Assembly: GCF_018070025.1 (NCBI RefSeq)
Contig: NZ_JAGPYQ010000001.1
Span: 3,658,001-3,722,000, forward strand
Source of the DNA: Streptomyces liliiviolaceus
Lineage (GTDB): Bacteria; Actinomycetota; Actinomycetes; Streptomycetales; Streptomycetaceae
Length of the DNA stretch: 64,000 nt
Direction: 5' to 3'
The translations under genes were made by a program, and so were the position numbers. Positions 9,388-18,472 of this stretch are shown piece by piece; the stretch's first letter is position 1, and each line of letters opens with the position of its first letter. The notes below the pieces were generated by a model that was not told where the DNA came from, ran no database searches, and saw only the letters and a program-made list of their open reading frames with translations.

Positions 9388-12300
9388 TTAGGCCTTGCGG
9401 AGGTGGAACGTCAGGGACAGGGGGGCGTCCGTGAACGCGGGGCCGTAGGTGTCGTCCGGTTCGCCCTGGGCGAAGTCCGTGGCCAGGACCTCGTCCGAGA
9501 TCAGCGCGGAGTGCTCGGTGAGCGCCGCGACGACCTTCGGGTCCGTGGACGTCCAGCGCAGGGCGATCCGGTCGGCCACGTCGAGGCCGCTGTTCTTGCG
9601 GGCCTCCTGGATCAGCCGGATGGCGTCCCGGGCCAGGCCCGCCTGACGCAGTTCCTCCGTCAGCTCCAGGTCGAGCGCGACCGTGGCGCCGGAGTCCGAG
9701 GCGACGGACCAGCCCTCGCGCGGGGTCTCCGTGATGATGACCTCGTCCGGGGCGAGCGTGACGGTCTCCCCGTCGACCTCCACCGACGCCGTGCCCTCGC
9801 GTAGGGCCAGGGACAGCGCCGCCGCGTCGGCCTCGGCGACGGCCTTCGCCACCGCCTGGACGCCCTTGCCGAACCGCTTGCCGAGCGCGCGGAAGTTCGC
9901 CTTCGCCGTCGTGTCGACCAGCGAGCCGCCCACCTCGGACAGGGACGCCAGCGAGCTCACGTTCAGCTCCTCGGTGATCTGCGCGTGCAGCTCACGGTCG
10001 AGGGAGCCGAAGCCGGTCGCCGCCACCAGCGCGCGGGACAGCGGCTGGCGGGTCTTCACACCGGACTCCGCGCGCGTGGCGCGGCCCAGCTCCACGAGAC
10101 GGCGTACGAGCACCATCTGCTTCGACAGCTCCGGGTCGATGACGGACAGGTCCGCCTCCGGCCAGGTCGACAGGTGCACGGACTCCGGGGCGTCGGCGGA
10201 CACCGGCACCACGAGGTCCTGCCAGACCCGCTCGGTGATGAACGGGGTCAGCGGGGCCATCAGCCGCGTGACCGTCTCGACGACCTCGTGCAGGGTGCGC
10301 AGGGCCGCCTTGTCGCCCTGCCAGAAGCGGCGACGGGACCGGCGTACGTACCAGTTCGACAGGTCGTCGACGAAGGCCGAGAGCAGCTTGCCGGCCCGCT
10401 GGGTGTCGTACGACTCCAGAGCCTGCGTCACCTGGTCGGTGAGCGCGTGGAGTTCGGACAGGAGCCAGCGGTCGAGGACCGGACGGTCCGCCGGGGCCGG
10501 GTCGGCCCCGCTGGGCGCCCAGCCCGCCGTGCGCGCGTACAGGGCCTGGAAGGCGACCGTGTTCCAGTACGTCAGGAGCGTCTTGCGGACGACCTCCTGG
10601 ATGGTTCCGTGGCCCACGCGGCGGGCCGCCCAGGGCGAGCCGCCGGCCGCCATGAACCAGCGCACGGCGTCCGCGCCGTGCTGGTCCATCAGCGGGATCG
10701 GCTGCAGGATGTTGCCCAGGTGCTTGGACATCTTGCGGCCGTCCTCGGCGAGGATGTGGCCGAGACAGACCACGTTCTCGTACGACGACTTGTCGAAGAC
10801 CAGCGTGCCGACGGCCATCAGCGTGTAGAACCAGCCGCGGGTCTGGTCGATGGCCTCCGAGATGAACTGCGCCGGGTAGCGGCTCTCGAAGAGCTCCTTG
10901 TTCTTGTACGGGTAGCCCCACTGCGCGAACGGCATCGAACCCGAGTCGTACCAGGCGTCGATGACCTCCGGCACGCGCGTGGCCGTCTGCCCGCAGCCGT
11001 CCTGGGGGCAGGCGAAGGTGACCTCGTCGATGAACGGGCGGTGCGGGTCCAGCTCCGACTGGTCGCTGCCCGTCAGTTCGGTGAGCTCCGCGCGGGAGCC
11101 GACGACGGTGAGGTGGTCGTCCTCGCAGCGCCAGATCGGCAGAGGGGTGCCCCAGTAGCGGTTGCGGGACAGCGCCCAGTCGATGTTGTTGTTCAGCCAG
11201 TCCCCGTAGCGGCCGTTCTTGACCGAGTCCGGGAACCAGTTGGTCCTCTCGTTCTCCTGGAGGAGCCGGTCCTTGACCGCCGTGGTGCGGATGTACCAGG
11301 ACGGCTGCGCGTAGTAGAGGAGCGCGGTGTGGCAGCGCCAGCAGTGCGGGTAGCTGTGCTCGTACGGGATGTGCTTGAAGAGCAGACCGCGGTTGTGGAG
11401 GTCCTCGGTGAGCTGTTCGTCGGCCTTCTTGAAGAAGACACCGCCCACGAGGGGGACGTCCTCCTCGAAGGTGCCGTCGGGGCGCACGGGGTTCACGACC
11501 GGCAGCCCGTACTCGCGGCACACCTTGAGGTCGTCCTCACCGAAGGCGGGGGACTGGTGGACGAGACCCGTACCGTCCTCGGTGGTCACGTACTCCGCGT
11601 TGACCACGTAGTGGGCGGGCTCGTCCTTCGGGAACTCGACCAGCTCGAAGGGGCGCTGGTACGTCCAGCGCTCCATCTCGGCGCCCGTGAAGGACTGACC
11701 GGTGGTCTCCCAGCCCTCGCCGAGGGACTTCCCGACGAGCGGCTCGGCGACGACGAGCTTCTCCCGGCCGTCCGTCGCGACCACGTACGTCACATCGGGG
11801 TGCGCGGCGACCGCCGTGTTGGACACCAGGGTCCACGGGGTCGTCGTCCACACCAGGAGCGCGGCCTCGCCCGCGAGCGGACCGGAGGTGAGCGGGAAAC
11901 GGACGAACACCGAGGGGTCGACGACCGTCTCGTAGCCCTGCGCCAGCTCGTGGTCGGACAGGCCCGTGCCGCAGCGCGGGCACCAGGGGGCGACACGGTG
12001 GTCCTGGGTCAGCAGCCCCTTGTTGAAGATCTCCTTGAGCGACCACCAGACGGAGTCGATGTACTCCGGGTCCATGGTCCGGTACGGGTCGTTCAGGTCG
12101 GCCCAGTAGCCCATGCGGGTCGTGAGCTCTTCGAAGGCGTCGGTGTGGCGGGTCACGGACTCACGGCACTTGGCGTTGAACTCGGCGATGCCGTACGCCT
12201 CGATGTCCTTCTTGCCGTTGAAGCCCAGCTCCTTCTCGACCGCCAGCTCCACCGGGAGGCCGTGGCAGTCCCAGCCGGCCTTGCGGCCCACGTGGTAGCC

Positions 12301-12552
12301 GCGCATGGTGCGGAAGCGCGGGAAGACGTCCTTGAAGACGCGGGCCTCGATGTGGTGGGCGCCCGGCATGCCGTTGGCCGTGGGCGGGCCCTCGTAGAAC
12401 ACCCACTCGGGGCGGCCCTCGGACTGCTCCAGGGTCTTGGCGAAGATCTTCTGCTCGCTCCAGAAGGCGAGCACGGCGTGCTCAAGAGCGGGCAGGTCGA
12501 CCTGGGCCGGCACCTGGCGGTACTGCGGCTGTGTACTCGGCTGCGTATCCAA
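9388..12552 (-). CDS. ileS: Isoleucyl-tRNA synthetase
   Basis: A 1054-residue class Ia aminoacyl-tRNA synthetase that charges tRNA-Ile in the cytoplasm. The HIGH-type motif is in PPTANGMPGAHH (about residues 56-67) and the KMSKS-type motif is DGRKMSKHLGN near residue 605. The CP1 editing domain lies between them (VWTTTPWTLVSNTAV). Zinc-type cysteines appear in WCPRCGTG and HCWRCHTALL. The start is taken as TTG at 12552 because GGAGGAAG lies 4 nt upstream in the T-box leader; the frame stays open to 12690 but that part is the leader RNA. The gene stands alone on the minus strand and is regulated by the T-box. Confidence 0.97.
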   Translation of the reverse strand: MDTQPSTQPQYRQVPAQVDLPALEHAVLAFWSEQKIFAKTLEQSEGRPEWVFYEGPPTANGMPGAHHIEARVFKDVFPRFRTMRGYHVGRKAGWDCHGLPVELAVEKELGFNGKKDIEAYGIAEFNAKCRESVTRHTDAFEELTTRMGYWADLNDPYRTMDPEYIDSVWWSLKEIFNKGLLTQDHRVAPWCPRCGTGLSDHELAQGYETVVDPSVFVRFPLTSGPLAGEAALLVWTTTPWTLVSNTAVAAHPDVTYVVATDGREKLVVAEPLVGKSLGEGWETTGQSFTGAEMERWTYQRPFELVEFPKDEPAHYVVNAEYVTTEDGTGLVHQSPAFGEDDLKVCREYGLPVVNPVRPDGTFEEDVPLVGGVFFKKADEQLTEDLHNRGLLFKHIPYEHSYPHCWRCHTALLYYAQPSWYIRTTAVKDRLLQENERTNWFPDSVKNGRYGDWLNNNIDWALSRNRYWGTPLPIWRCEDDHLTVVGSRAELTELTGSDQSELDPHRPFIDEVTFACPQDGCGQTATRVPEVIDAWYDSGSMPFAQWGYPYKNKELFESRYPAQFISEAIDQTRGWFYTLMAVGTLVFDKSSYENVVCLGHILAEDGRKMSKHLGNILQPIPLMDQHGADAVRWFMAAGGSPWAARRVGHGTIQEVVRKTLLTYWNTVAFQALYARTAGWAPSGADPAPADRPVLDRWLLSELHALTDQVTQALESYDTQRAGKLLSAFVDDLSNWYVRRSRRRFWQGDKAALRTLHEVVETVTRLMAPLTPFITERVWQDLVVPVSADAPESVHLSTWPEADLSVIDPELSKQMVLVRRLVELGRATRAESGVKTRQPLSRALVAATGFGSLDRELHAQITEELNVSSLASLSEVGGSLVDTTAKANFRALGKRFGKGVQAVAKAVAEADAAALSLALREGTASVEVDGETVTLAPDEVIITETPREGWSVASDSGATVALDLELTEELRQAGLARDAIRLIQEARKNSGLDVADRIALRWTSTDPKVVAALTEHSALISDEVLATDFAQGEPDDTYGPAFTDAPLSLTFHLRKA

Positions 12553-12858
12553 CGAACTTCCTCCGGCGGACTTCTGCCTTCCGTCCGGAGGGACGAGAGC
12601 TGGGCTGTCACCTGCGCCGTGCGGCGCGCTCCCGCGGTACCACCCTCCTTGGCCCTCCGCCGCTTTCCGCACGGCGGTGAGCCCCCTCATTGGGGTCGCG
12701 ATACCGGTTCTACCGGCCGCTGCGAGCTCGCTGCGGCTTTCTTCCGGCGGCTCCGGGGTGATCTTCGCGTCGCGCTCGCCCCCGGGCTCACACCGTCCCC
12801 GGGTCGCTCCTGGCCGCTTACGCCGCTACTCGTCCCCATCCACGCTTCTCGCTCCGCC
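12553..12858 (-). promoter_or_regulatory. Isoleucine T-box leader upstream of ileS
   Basis: The minus strand carries the hallmark T-box bulge sequence AGGGTGGTACCGCGGG at 12646-12631. Further upstream (12762-12760) is an ATC followed by A in AAGATCACC, the expected isoleucine specifier. Near the start codon, CCTCCGG can pair with CCGGAGG, which includes the ribosome binding site GGAGG. No terminator with a T-run is seen. T-boxes bind uncharged tRNA; the layout suggests control of translation initiation, as described for actinobacterial ileS, rather than transcription attenuation. Confidence 0.88.
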
Positions 12859-12859
12859 C

Positions 12860-12865
12860 AGTGTA
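12860..12865 (-). promoter_or_regulatory. Candidate -10 element for ileS T-box transcript
   Basis: TACACT on the minus strand lies just upstream of where the T-box stem I should begin. No good -35 is visible. The interval 12866-13160, up to the next gene, holds only this promoter area and the unassigned region before the DksA-like gene. Confidence 0.45.
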
Positions 12866-13160
12866 CGGCGCCGGGCCGACAGCGGCCGACCGGATTTCCG
12901 GGGCCCGCGGGGGAGGCGCGGCGGTGCCTGGAAGCGGTGGGCACTGACCCGAATGCCGAGGCGCCGGTGTTCGCATCCTGGGACGGCCGACGCGGCGGAT
13001 TACCCGGCGGGGAGCTGGGCACAACGCTTGCAGACTCGCTGCGCGGTACGCGCGGGGCGGGCGGACCGGGCGGCGTGCCCCGTTGCCGCGGGACTCAAGT
13101 CGATTTATCGTCCCAGCACGATTCGCGTGCAAGGTCACAAAATGTGAAGGGGCCGCGGCC

Positions 13161-14144
13161 ATGGTGGCGAAGAAGACCGCCGTACAGCAGTCGGCGTCCG
13201 GCAGATCCATGGGGGCGGCTTCTACGGAGACGGCTCCTGCGAAAACGGCTTCTACGAAGAAGCCTCGTACGAAAACGGTCGCTACGAAGGCGGCTGCCGA
13301 GAAGGTGGCCGCCAAGAAGACCGCTGCCAAGAAGACGGTCGCCGCGAAGACGGCTGCCGCCAAGACGGCTGCCGCCAAGACGGCTTCCGCCCGGGCGGCG
13401 GTCCCCGAGGAGATGGACGCTTCCGCGGCGAAGGCCGTCGGCGGGACGGCGCCCGCGAAGACGGCCGGTACGCGGCCCGTCCCCGCGAAGGCGGCGAAAG
13501 CGGAGAAGGCGCAGAAGGCGGCCGGGAAGTCCGCCGCGCCGGTGAAGCGGGCGCCGCGCAAGGCGGCCGCCGCCAAGGGCACACGCACGGCCAGGAAGAC
13601 GGTCGCTTCCGCGGCCGACGGAGCAGCGGCACAGGCCGCCGAGACGACGGGAGCCACGACGGTGGTTGCGAAGAAGACCTCTGGCACGGCCGCGGCGGCG
13701 GACAAGCCCACCGCGGTTCCCAAGGCGCGGGTGGCCGCGGCGGAACCGGGCGAGCTCGCGGTACGTCCCGGCGAGGATCCATGGACGCCGCAGGAGGCCG
13801 CGGAGGCGCGCGAGGAGCTGCTCTCCGAGGCCCTGCGGCTGCGGGCCGAGATCACGCACTCCGAGGAGTCCCTGGCGGGGCTGATGCGCGACTCCGGGGA
13901 CGGCGCGGGCGACGACCAGGCGGACACCGGCACCAAGAACATCACGCGCGAGAGCGAGATGGCCCTCGCGGCCAACGCGCGGGAGATGCTGGAGCAGACC
14001 GAGCGCGCACTGGAGCGCCTGGACGCGGGCACGTACGGGCTCTGCGAGAACTGCGGCAACGCCATCGGCAAGGCCCGTATGCAGGCCTTCCCGCGGGCCA
14101 CGCTGTGCGTCGAGTGCAAGCAGAAGCAGGAACGCCGCTACTGA
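13161..14144 (+). CDS. DksA/TraR zinc-finger protein with long Lys/Ala-rich N-terminal tail
   Basis: A 327-residue protein in two parts. Residues 1-200 are lysine/alanine-rich with many AKKTA, AAKTA and KKTVA units, resembling the tails of histone H1-like and HU-type nucleoid proteins. Residues 215-327 form a DksA/TraR-type domain: a helical hairpin and a C4 zinc finger (C295, C298, C316, C319 in CENCGNAIG and CVEC). DksA proteins act in the RNA polymerase secondary channel, but this subgroup's target is not established. The ATG at 13161 is preceded by GAAGGGG; upstream in-frame codons run into the T-box promoter area. DNA binding by the tail is inference. Confidence 0.85.
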   Translation: MVAKKTAVQQSASGRSMGAASTETAPAKTASTKKPRTKTVATKAAAEKVAAKKTAAKKTVAAKTAAAKTAAAKTASARAAVPEEMDASAAKAVGGTAPAKTAGTRPVPAKAAKAEKAQKAAGKSAAPVKRAPRKAAAAKGTRTARKTVASAADGAAAQAAETTGATTVVAKKTSGTAAAADKPTAVPKARVAAAEPGELAVRPGEDPWTPQEAAEAREELLSEALRLRAEITHSEESLAGLMRDSGDGAGDDQADTGTKNITRESEMALAANAREMLEQTERALERLDAGTYGLCENCGNAIGKARMQAFPRATLCVECKQKQERRY

Positions 14145-14258
14145 CGTCCCGCCGGTCGAACAGCGATCCGCCCGGTGTGCCTCCTGGGCACCTGACCGCG
14201 GCGGACCGTGCCGTACCCTCGTGCTCAGTCAGGCACCTAGGTCGAGGGACTTACTCAC

Positions 14259-14918
14259 GTGGCAGAGGCGGAGCGCATCATCGGTACGCCGGATTCACCG
14301 GACACACCGGATACGCCGGAGACCCCGGGCACGGCGGAGGCCCCGGGCACGGCGGAGGCCCCGGGCACGGCGGAGGTCGAGCCGGAGCGGTCCGACAGCG
14401 GCGCGACCCCGGGCGAGGCCGCGGCGCCCAGGGGCAGGCGCCGGGTCGCCGTGCTCTTCACCGTCGCCGCCCTGGCGTACGCGCTGGACCTGATCAGCAA
14501 GCTGATCGTGGTCGCGAAGCTGGAGCACCACGAGCCGATCGAGATCGTCGGGGACTGGCTGAAGTTCGAGGCGATCCGCAACGCCGGCGCGGCCTTCGGC
14601 TTCGGCGAGGCCTTCACGATCATCTTCACGGTGATCGCCGCCGCCGTGATCGTGGTGATCGCCCGGCTCGCCCGCAAGCTCTACAGCCTGCCCTGGGCCA
14701 TCGCGCTCGGCCTGCTGCTCGGCGGCGCCCTCGGCAACCTCACCGACCGGATCTTCCGCGCGCCGGGTGTCCTGGAGGGCGCGGTCGTCGACTTCATCGC
14801 ACCCAAGCACTTCGCGGTCTTCAACCTCGCCGACTCCGCGATCGTCTGCGGCGGCATCCTGATCGTGCTGCTGTCCTTCCGGGGCCTGGACCCGGACGGC
14901 ACCGTCCACAAGGACTGA
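14259..14918 (+). CDS. lspA: Lipoprotein signal peptidase (signal peptidase II)
   Basis: LspA cleaves the signal peptide from diacylglyceryl-modified prolipoproteins in the membrane. The 219-residue protein has four membrane segments and the two catalytic aspartates in GNLTDRI and FNLADSA. The first 65 residues are an unusual Pro/Thr/Glu/Gly-rich cytoplasmic extension produced partly by an 18-nt tandem repeat (14323-14376, three perfect copies). It precedes a pseudouridine synthase, as in many bacteria. Its partner enzyme lgt is encoded at 53222. Confidence 0.95.
   Translation: MAEAERIIGTPDSPDTPDTPETPGTAEAPGTAEAPGTAEVEPERSDSGATPGEAAAPRGRRRVAVLFTVAALAYALDLISKLIVVAKLEHHEPIEIVGDWLKFEAIRNAGAAFGFGEAFTIIFTVIAAAVIVVIARLARKLYSLPWAIALGLLLGGALGNLTDRIFRAPGVLEGAVVDFIAPKHFAVFNLADSAIVCGGILIVLLSFRGLDPDGTVHKD
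14323..14376 (+). repeat. 18-nt tandem repeat, three copies, in lspA
   Basis: CCCCGGGCACGGCGGAGG is repeated exactly at 14323-14340, 14341-14358 and 14359-14376. It encodes the repeated PGTAEA units of the LspA N-terminal extension. Copy number is likely to vary between strains by slippage. Confidence 0.95.
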
Positions 14919-14988
14919 GCAGGCCGCGGTACCGCCTGTGAGGGCCGGGGCGCACGGGCTGCCGTGAGCCGGTGTCTCACCCGTCCGG

Positions 14989-14994
14989 CATACT
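14989..14994 (+). promoter_or_regulatory. Candidate -10 element, leaderless start of pseudouridine synthase gene
   Basis: CATACT lies 6 nt before the GTG at 15001 and no Shine-Dalgarno sequence intervenes. This is the geometry of a leaderless mRNA, common in actinomycetes. No convincing -35 is seen. Confidence 0.45.
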
Positions 14995-15000
14995 CGACGG

Positions 15001-15945
15001 GTGAGTACCGTTCCCGATATCCGTACCCTGCCCGTGCCCGACGGCCTGGAGGGCGAGCGTGTCGACGCCGCCATCTCCCGCATGTTCGGCTTCTCCCGTA
15101 CGAAGGCCGCCGAGCTCGCCGCGGCGGGGAAGGTCACGGTCGACGGCTCGGTGGTCGGGAAGTCCGAGCGGGTCCACGGCGGCGCCTGGATGGAAGTCGA
15201 GATGCCGCAGGCGGCCCCGCCCGTGCAGATCGTCGCCGAACCCGTCGAGGGCATGGAGATCGTGCACGACGACGACGACGTGGTCGTGATCGTCAAGCCG
15301 GTCGGTGTCGCCGCGCATCCCAGCCCCGGCTGGTCGGGCCCGACCGTGATCGGCGGCCTCGCCGCCGCCGGGTACCGGATCTCCACCTCCGGCGCCGCCG
15401 AGCGCCAGGGCATCGTGCACCGCCTCGACGTGGGCACCTCGGGCCTGATGGTGGTGGCCAAGTCGGAGTACGCGTACACGTCGCTGAAGCGCCAGTTCAA
15501 GGAGCGCACGGTCGACAAGCGCTACCACGCGCTCGTCCAGGGCCACCCCGACCCGACCAGCGGCACCATCGACGCGCCCATCGGCCGGCACCCGAACCAC
15601 GACTACAAGTGGGCGGTCACCGCCGAGGGCAAGCCCTCCGTGACCCACTACGACCTGATCGAGGCGTTCCGCGCCGCCTCGCTGCTCGACATCAAGCTGG
15701 AGACCGGGCGTACGCACCAGATCCGCGTCCACATGTCGGCGCACCGGCACCCCTGCGTCGGCGACCTGACGTACGGGGCCGACCCGACGCTCGCCAAGCG
15801 GCTCGGGCTCACCCGGCAGTGGCTGCAGGCCGTGCGGCTCGGCTTCGAGCACCCCGGGGACGGTCAGTGGGTCGAGTTCGAGGCCGGTTACGCCGACGAC
15901 CTGCAGCAGGCGCTGGACCGTGTGCGGGAGGAAAGCAACGTATGA
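15001..15945 (+). CDS. RluA/RluD-family ribosomal pseudouridine synthase
   Basis: A 314-residue enzyme that isomerises uridine to pseudouridine in RNA, probably 23S rRNA. An S4 RNA-binding domain occupies about residues 13-75 ([20 protein letters not shown]). The catalytic domain carries the signature [15 protein letters not shown] with catalytic D143, and the conserved [10 protein letters not shown] near residue 238. Length is typical of RluD. The stop overlaps the next gene's ATG (ATGA), so the GNAT protein is translationally coupled. The exact target uridine cannot be told from sequence. Confidence 0.92.
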   Translation: MSTVPDIRTLPVPDGLEGERVDAAISRMFGFSRTKAAELAAAGKVTVDGSVVGKSERVHGGAWMEVEMPQAAPPVQIVAEPVEGMEIVHDDDDVVVIVKPVGVAAHPSPGWSGPTVIGGLAAAGYRISTSGAAERQGIVHRLDVGTSGLMVVAKSEYAYTSLKRQFKERTVDKRYHALVQGHPDPTSGTIDAPIGRHPNHDYKWAVTAEGKPSVTHYDLIEAFRAASLLDIKLETGRTHQIRVHMSAHRHPCVGDLTYGADPTLAKRLGLTRQWLQAVRLGFEHPGDGQWVEFEAGYADDLQQALDRVREESNV

Positions 15946-16424
15946 GTCCGTCGCCGAACCCGTCGCCCTACGTGGTGCGGGTCGCCGAGGACCCCGCCGA
16001 CCGTGAGGCCTGCTTCGCGGTGCGCAAGGAGGTCTTCGTCGTCGAGCAGCAGGTCCCCGAGGACCTGGAGTACGACGCGTACGACGCCGTCGCCGTGCAT
16101 GTGCTCGCCGTGGGCGAGGACGGGCTTCCGCTCGGCGCGGGGCGGCTGCTGTACGGGGAGGCGGCGGCCGGGGGGACCGGTGGGGAGGCCGGTGTCGGCG
16201 CGCTGGGGCGGCTCGCCGTCGTGAAGGCCGCGCGGGGGCTGGGCGTGGGGGTGGCGCTCGTGCGGGGCATCGAGGATGCGGCACGCGCGCGTGGGCTGGT
16301 GGCCGTGGATCTGCATGCGCAGACGCATGCGCTGGGGTTTTACGAGCGGCTGGGGTACGTGGCCTATGGGCCCGAGTTTCCCGACGCGGGGATTTCGCAT
16401 CGGGCGATGCGGCGTCGTCTTTGA
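15942..16424 (+). CDS. GNAT-family N-acetyltransferase
   Basis: A 160-residue GNAT-fold protein. The N-terminal half [22 protein letters not shown] resembles ElaA-type acetyltransferases. The acetyl-CoA pyrophosphate loop is [20 protein letters not shown] (about residues 86-105), and [17 protein letters not shown] is the usual C-terminal motif. The substrate is not recognisable. It overlaps the preceding gene by 4 nt. Codon choice in the 3' third is unusually G-rich (runs of GGGG), giving the region a different texture from its neighbours. Confidence 0.88.
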   Translation: MSPSPNPSPYVVRVAEDPADREACFAVRKEVFVVEQQVPEDLEYDAYDAVAVHVLAVGEDGLPLGAGRLLYGEAAAGGTGGEAGVGALGRLAVVKAARGLGVGVALVRGIEDAARARGLVAVDLHAQTHALGFYERLGYVAYGPEFPDAGISHRAMRRRL

Positions 16425-16478
16425 CGGTTTGGGCGGGCTCGGGTTGTTCTTCGGGCGCCGGGCCGGTGGGGGCCGTTC

Positions 16479-16498
16479 GCGCAGTTCCCCGCGCCCCT
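16479..16498 (+). repeat. Dispersed 20-nt repeat core, copy 1
   Basis: Exact copy of GCGCAGTTCCCCGCGCCCCT, preceded by the usual GGGCCGGTGGGGGCC. It sits between the GNAT and antiporter genes. Eleven other copies occur in the window (see findings). Confidence 0.95.
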
Positions 16499-16645
16499 GA
16501 AGGGCGCCCTTCGGGCGCTCCTGACAGGGCGCCGTCGGTGGGCGGAGTTCTCGGGGCAACGGGGCGTCTGCGTGTGGAAAGTGATTGCGGTGGCACGCTT
16601 GGGGTCTGGCCTGTTTTGACCGTCTAGACCCCTGGAGCCCTGAAC

Positions 16646-18232
16646 GTGGACCAGCTGGCCCTGTTGTTCGTGCTGTTGCTCGGGGCCGTCGTCAGCGTTC
16701 CGCTGGGGGACCGCTTCGGGCTTCCCTCGCCGGTGCTGATGACCCTGCTCGGGATCGTGCTCGCCGTCCTCGACTTCGTACCGAACGTGGACATCCCGCC
16801 CGACCTGATCCTGCCCGCGCTGCTTCCGCCGCTGCTCTACGCCGCCGTACGGCGTACCTCGTGGCGGCAGTTCACCGCCAACAAACGGCCGATCTTCCTG
16901 CTCGCCGTGGCCCTCGTCTTCGTCACCACCGCCGTGGTCGCCGCGGTCGCCCACTCGATCGTGCCCGGCCTGCCGATCGCCGCCGCCGTGGCGCTCGGCG
17001 CGCTCGTGGCGCCGCCCGACCCGGTCGCGGCGACCGCCGTCGCGGGACAGCTCGGGCTGCCGCGCCGGCTGGTGTCGATCCTGGAGGGCGAGGGGCTGTT
17101 CAACGACGTGACGGCCATCGTGCTCTACCACGTGGCCATCGCCGCCGCGATCAGCGGCTCCTTCTCGGTGCAGGGCGCGGCACTCGACTTCCTGCTGTCC
17201 GCCGTCGTCGCGGTCGCCGTGGGGCTCGGGCTCGGCTGGGCCGCGAACCGGCTCATGGACTCGCTCGGGGACCCGACCCTGCAGATCAGTCTGACCCTGC
17301 TCGTGCCGTACGCGTCCTACGTGCTGGCGGAGGAACTGCACGGGTCCGGGGTGCTGGCGGTGCTGACCACGGCGTTGTTCCTGGCCGAGTACGCGAACAA
17401 CGCCGACGACGTCATGACGCGGCTGGCCGGGCACACCTTCTGGAACATCGTCGACACGCTGGTCACCGGGGTGGCCTTCGGGCTCATCGGGCTGGAGCTG
17501 CACAACGCGATCCGCACGGCGTCGGGGCGCTGGGGGGAGATGCTCGGCTGGGCCGCCGCGATCGTGGGGGTCGTCGTGTTCGTACGGCTGCTGTGGCTGC
17601 TGCCGGCCACCTGGCTGACCAAGCGGTTGCACGCGAAGCGGGATCTCGACGAGGACATCCCGACGAGCTCGCGGGAGACCGTCGTCATGTGGTGGGCCGG
17701 GATGCGCGGGGTGGCGTCCGTCGCGCTGGCGCTGGCCATTCCGCTGGAGACGGAGAACGGGGGGCCGTTCCCCAACCGGGACGAGATGATCTTCATCGCG
17801 TTCGGGGTGATCATGGTGACGCTCGTGGTGCAGGGGCTGAGTCTGCCGTGGCTCGTGCGGAAGTTGGGCGTGCAGGCCGACACCGACAGCGAGAAGGAGT
17901 TCGAGAAGTCTCTTGCCGTGCGGGCGGCCAAGGCCGCGAAGCGGCGGTTGCGGGAGCTGGGGGAGACGGAGGATCTGTCCGACGAGCTGACCGAGCAGTT
18001 GCTGCGGCGGGCGTTCGACATCGGGTACCGGATCAGTCCGGACCTGGGGGAGGACGAGCGGCGGGAGGCGCATGAGCAGCGGGCCCAGCGGATCAAGCTG
18101 GTGCGGCGGGTTCAGGCGGAGATGTTGTCCGCGGCTCGGCACGAGGTGTTGGCCGCGCGCAGTGAGGCGGGGGCGAATCCGGAGGTCGTTGACCGGGTCC
18201 TGCGACATCTGGATGTGCGCAGCCTGAAGTAG
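16646..18232 (+). CDS. CPA1-family Na+(K+)/H+ antiporter
   Basis: A 528-residue membrane protein with about 12 hydrophobic segments filling residues 1-410 and a charged cytoplasmic C-terminus of about 120 residues. Family marks include DLILPALLPPLLYAAV, the ion-binding ALVAPPDPVAATAV, EGEGLFNDVTAIVLY and WAGMRGVASVALALAIP. CPA1 antiporters exchange Na+ or K+ for H+ across the plasma membrane; ion preference cannot be assigned here. The GTG start follows a short intergenic region containing a dispersed repeat. It ends 23 nt before a 183-bp inverted repeat that separates it from the convergent mscS-like gene. Confidence 0.93.
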   Translation: MDQLALLFVLLLGAVVSVPLGDRFGLPSPVLMTLLGIVLAVLDFVPNVDIPPDLILPALLPPLLYAAVRRTSWRQFTANKRPIFLLAVALVFVTTAVVAAVAHSIVPGLPIAAAVALGALVAPPDPVAATAVAGQLGLPRRLVSILEGEGLFNDVTAIVLYHVAIAAAISGSFSVQGAALDFLLSAVVAVAVGLGLGWAANRLMDSLGDPTLQISLTLLVPYASYVLAEELHGSGVLAVLTTALFLAEYANNADDVMTRLAGHTFWNIVDTLVTGVAFGLIGLELHNAIRTASGRWGEMLGWAAAIVGVVVFVRLLWLLPATWLTKRLHAKRDLDEDIPTSSRETVVMWWAGMRGVASVALALAIPLETENGGPFPNRDEMIFIAFGVIMVTLVVQGLSLPWLVRKLGVQADTDSEKEFEKSLAVRAAKAAKRRLRELGETEDLSDELTEQLLRRAFDIGYRISPDLGEDERREAHEQRAQRIKLVRRVQAEMLSAARHEVLAARSEAGANPEVVDRVLRHLDVRSLK

Positions 18233-18255
18233 GCGGGTCTGTGGCGGTCGTGGGT

Positions 18256-18438
18256 GGGTGCGGGCCCGGTGGGGGCTTGTCGCGCAGTTCCCCGCGCCCC
18301 TAAAAGACGAAAGACTGCGCAGTTCCCCGCGCCCCTTGTCAGGGGGCTGCGCCCCTGCTGACAAAAGGGCAGGGGCGCAGCCCCGCTCTTTTAGGGGCGC
18401 GGGGAACTGCGCGGCCAGCCCCCACCGGGCCCGCACCC
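18256..18438. repeat. 183-bp inverted repeat containing three dispersed repeat cores
   Basis: The 52-nt arms 18256-18307 and 18387-18438 are inverse complements at about 50 of 52 positions. Repeat cores lie at 18282-18301 and 18317-18336 (direct) and at 18393-18412 (inverted). Between them is a further inverted pair, GGGCTGCGCCCCTG with its complement near 18372-18383. It lies between convergent genes and could act as a bidirectional terminator; the structure is visible, the function is inferred. Confidence 0.9.
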
Positions 18439-18472
18439 GAGATCGGGCCGCACCCGAGGGTGTTCGGGAGGG

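Noticed and set aside
12553..12690. N-terminal extension of IleS
   Set aside because: The extra 46 codons coincide with the T-box antiterminator-like bulge and the sequestering helix, so they are leader RNA and not protein.
9985..13545. A 1186-codon open frame on the plus strand opposite ileS
   Set aside because: It mirrors ileS codons, runs on across the T-box leader and the start of the DksA-like gene, and has no recognisable domain.
14964..14980. Small inverted repeat GTGAG-N7-CTCAC before the pseudouridine synthase gene
   Set aside because: The arms are only 5 bp, within chance expectation for this composition.
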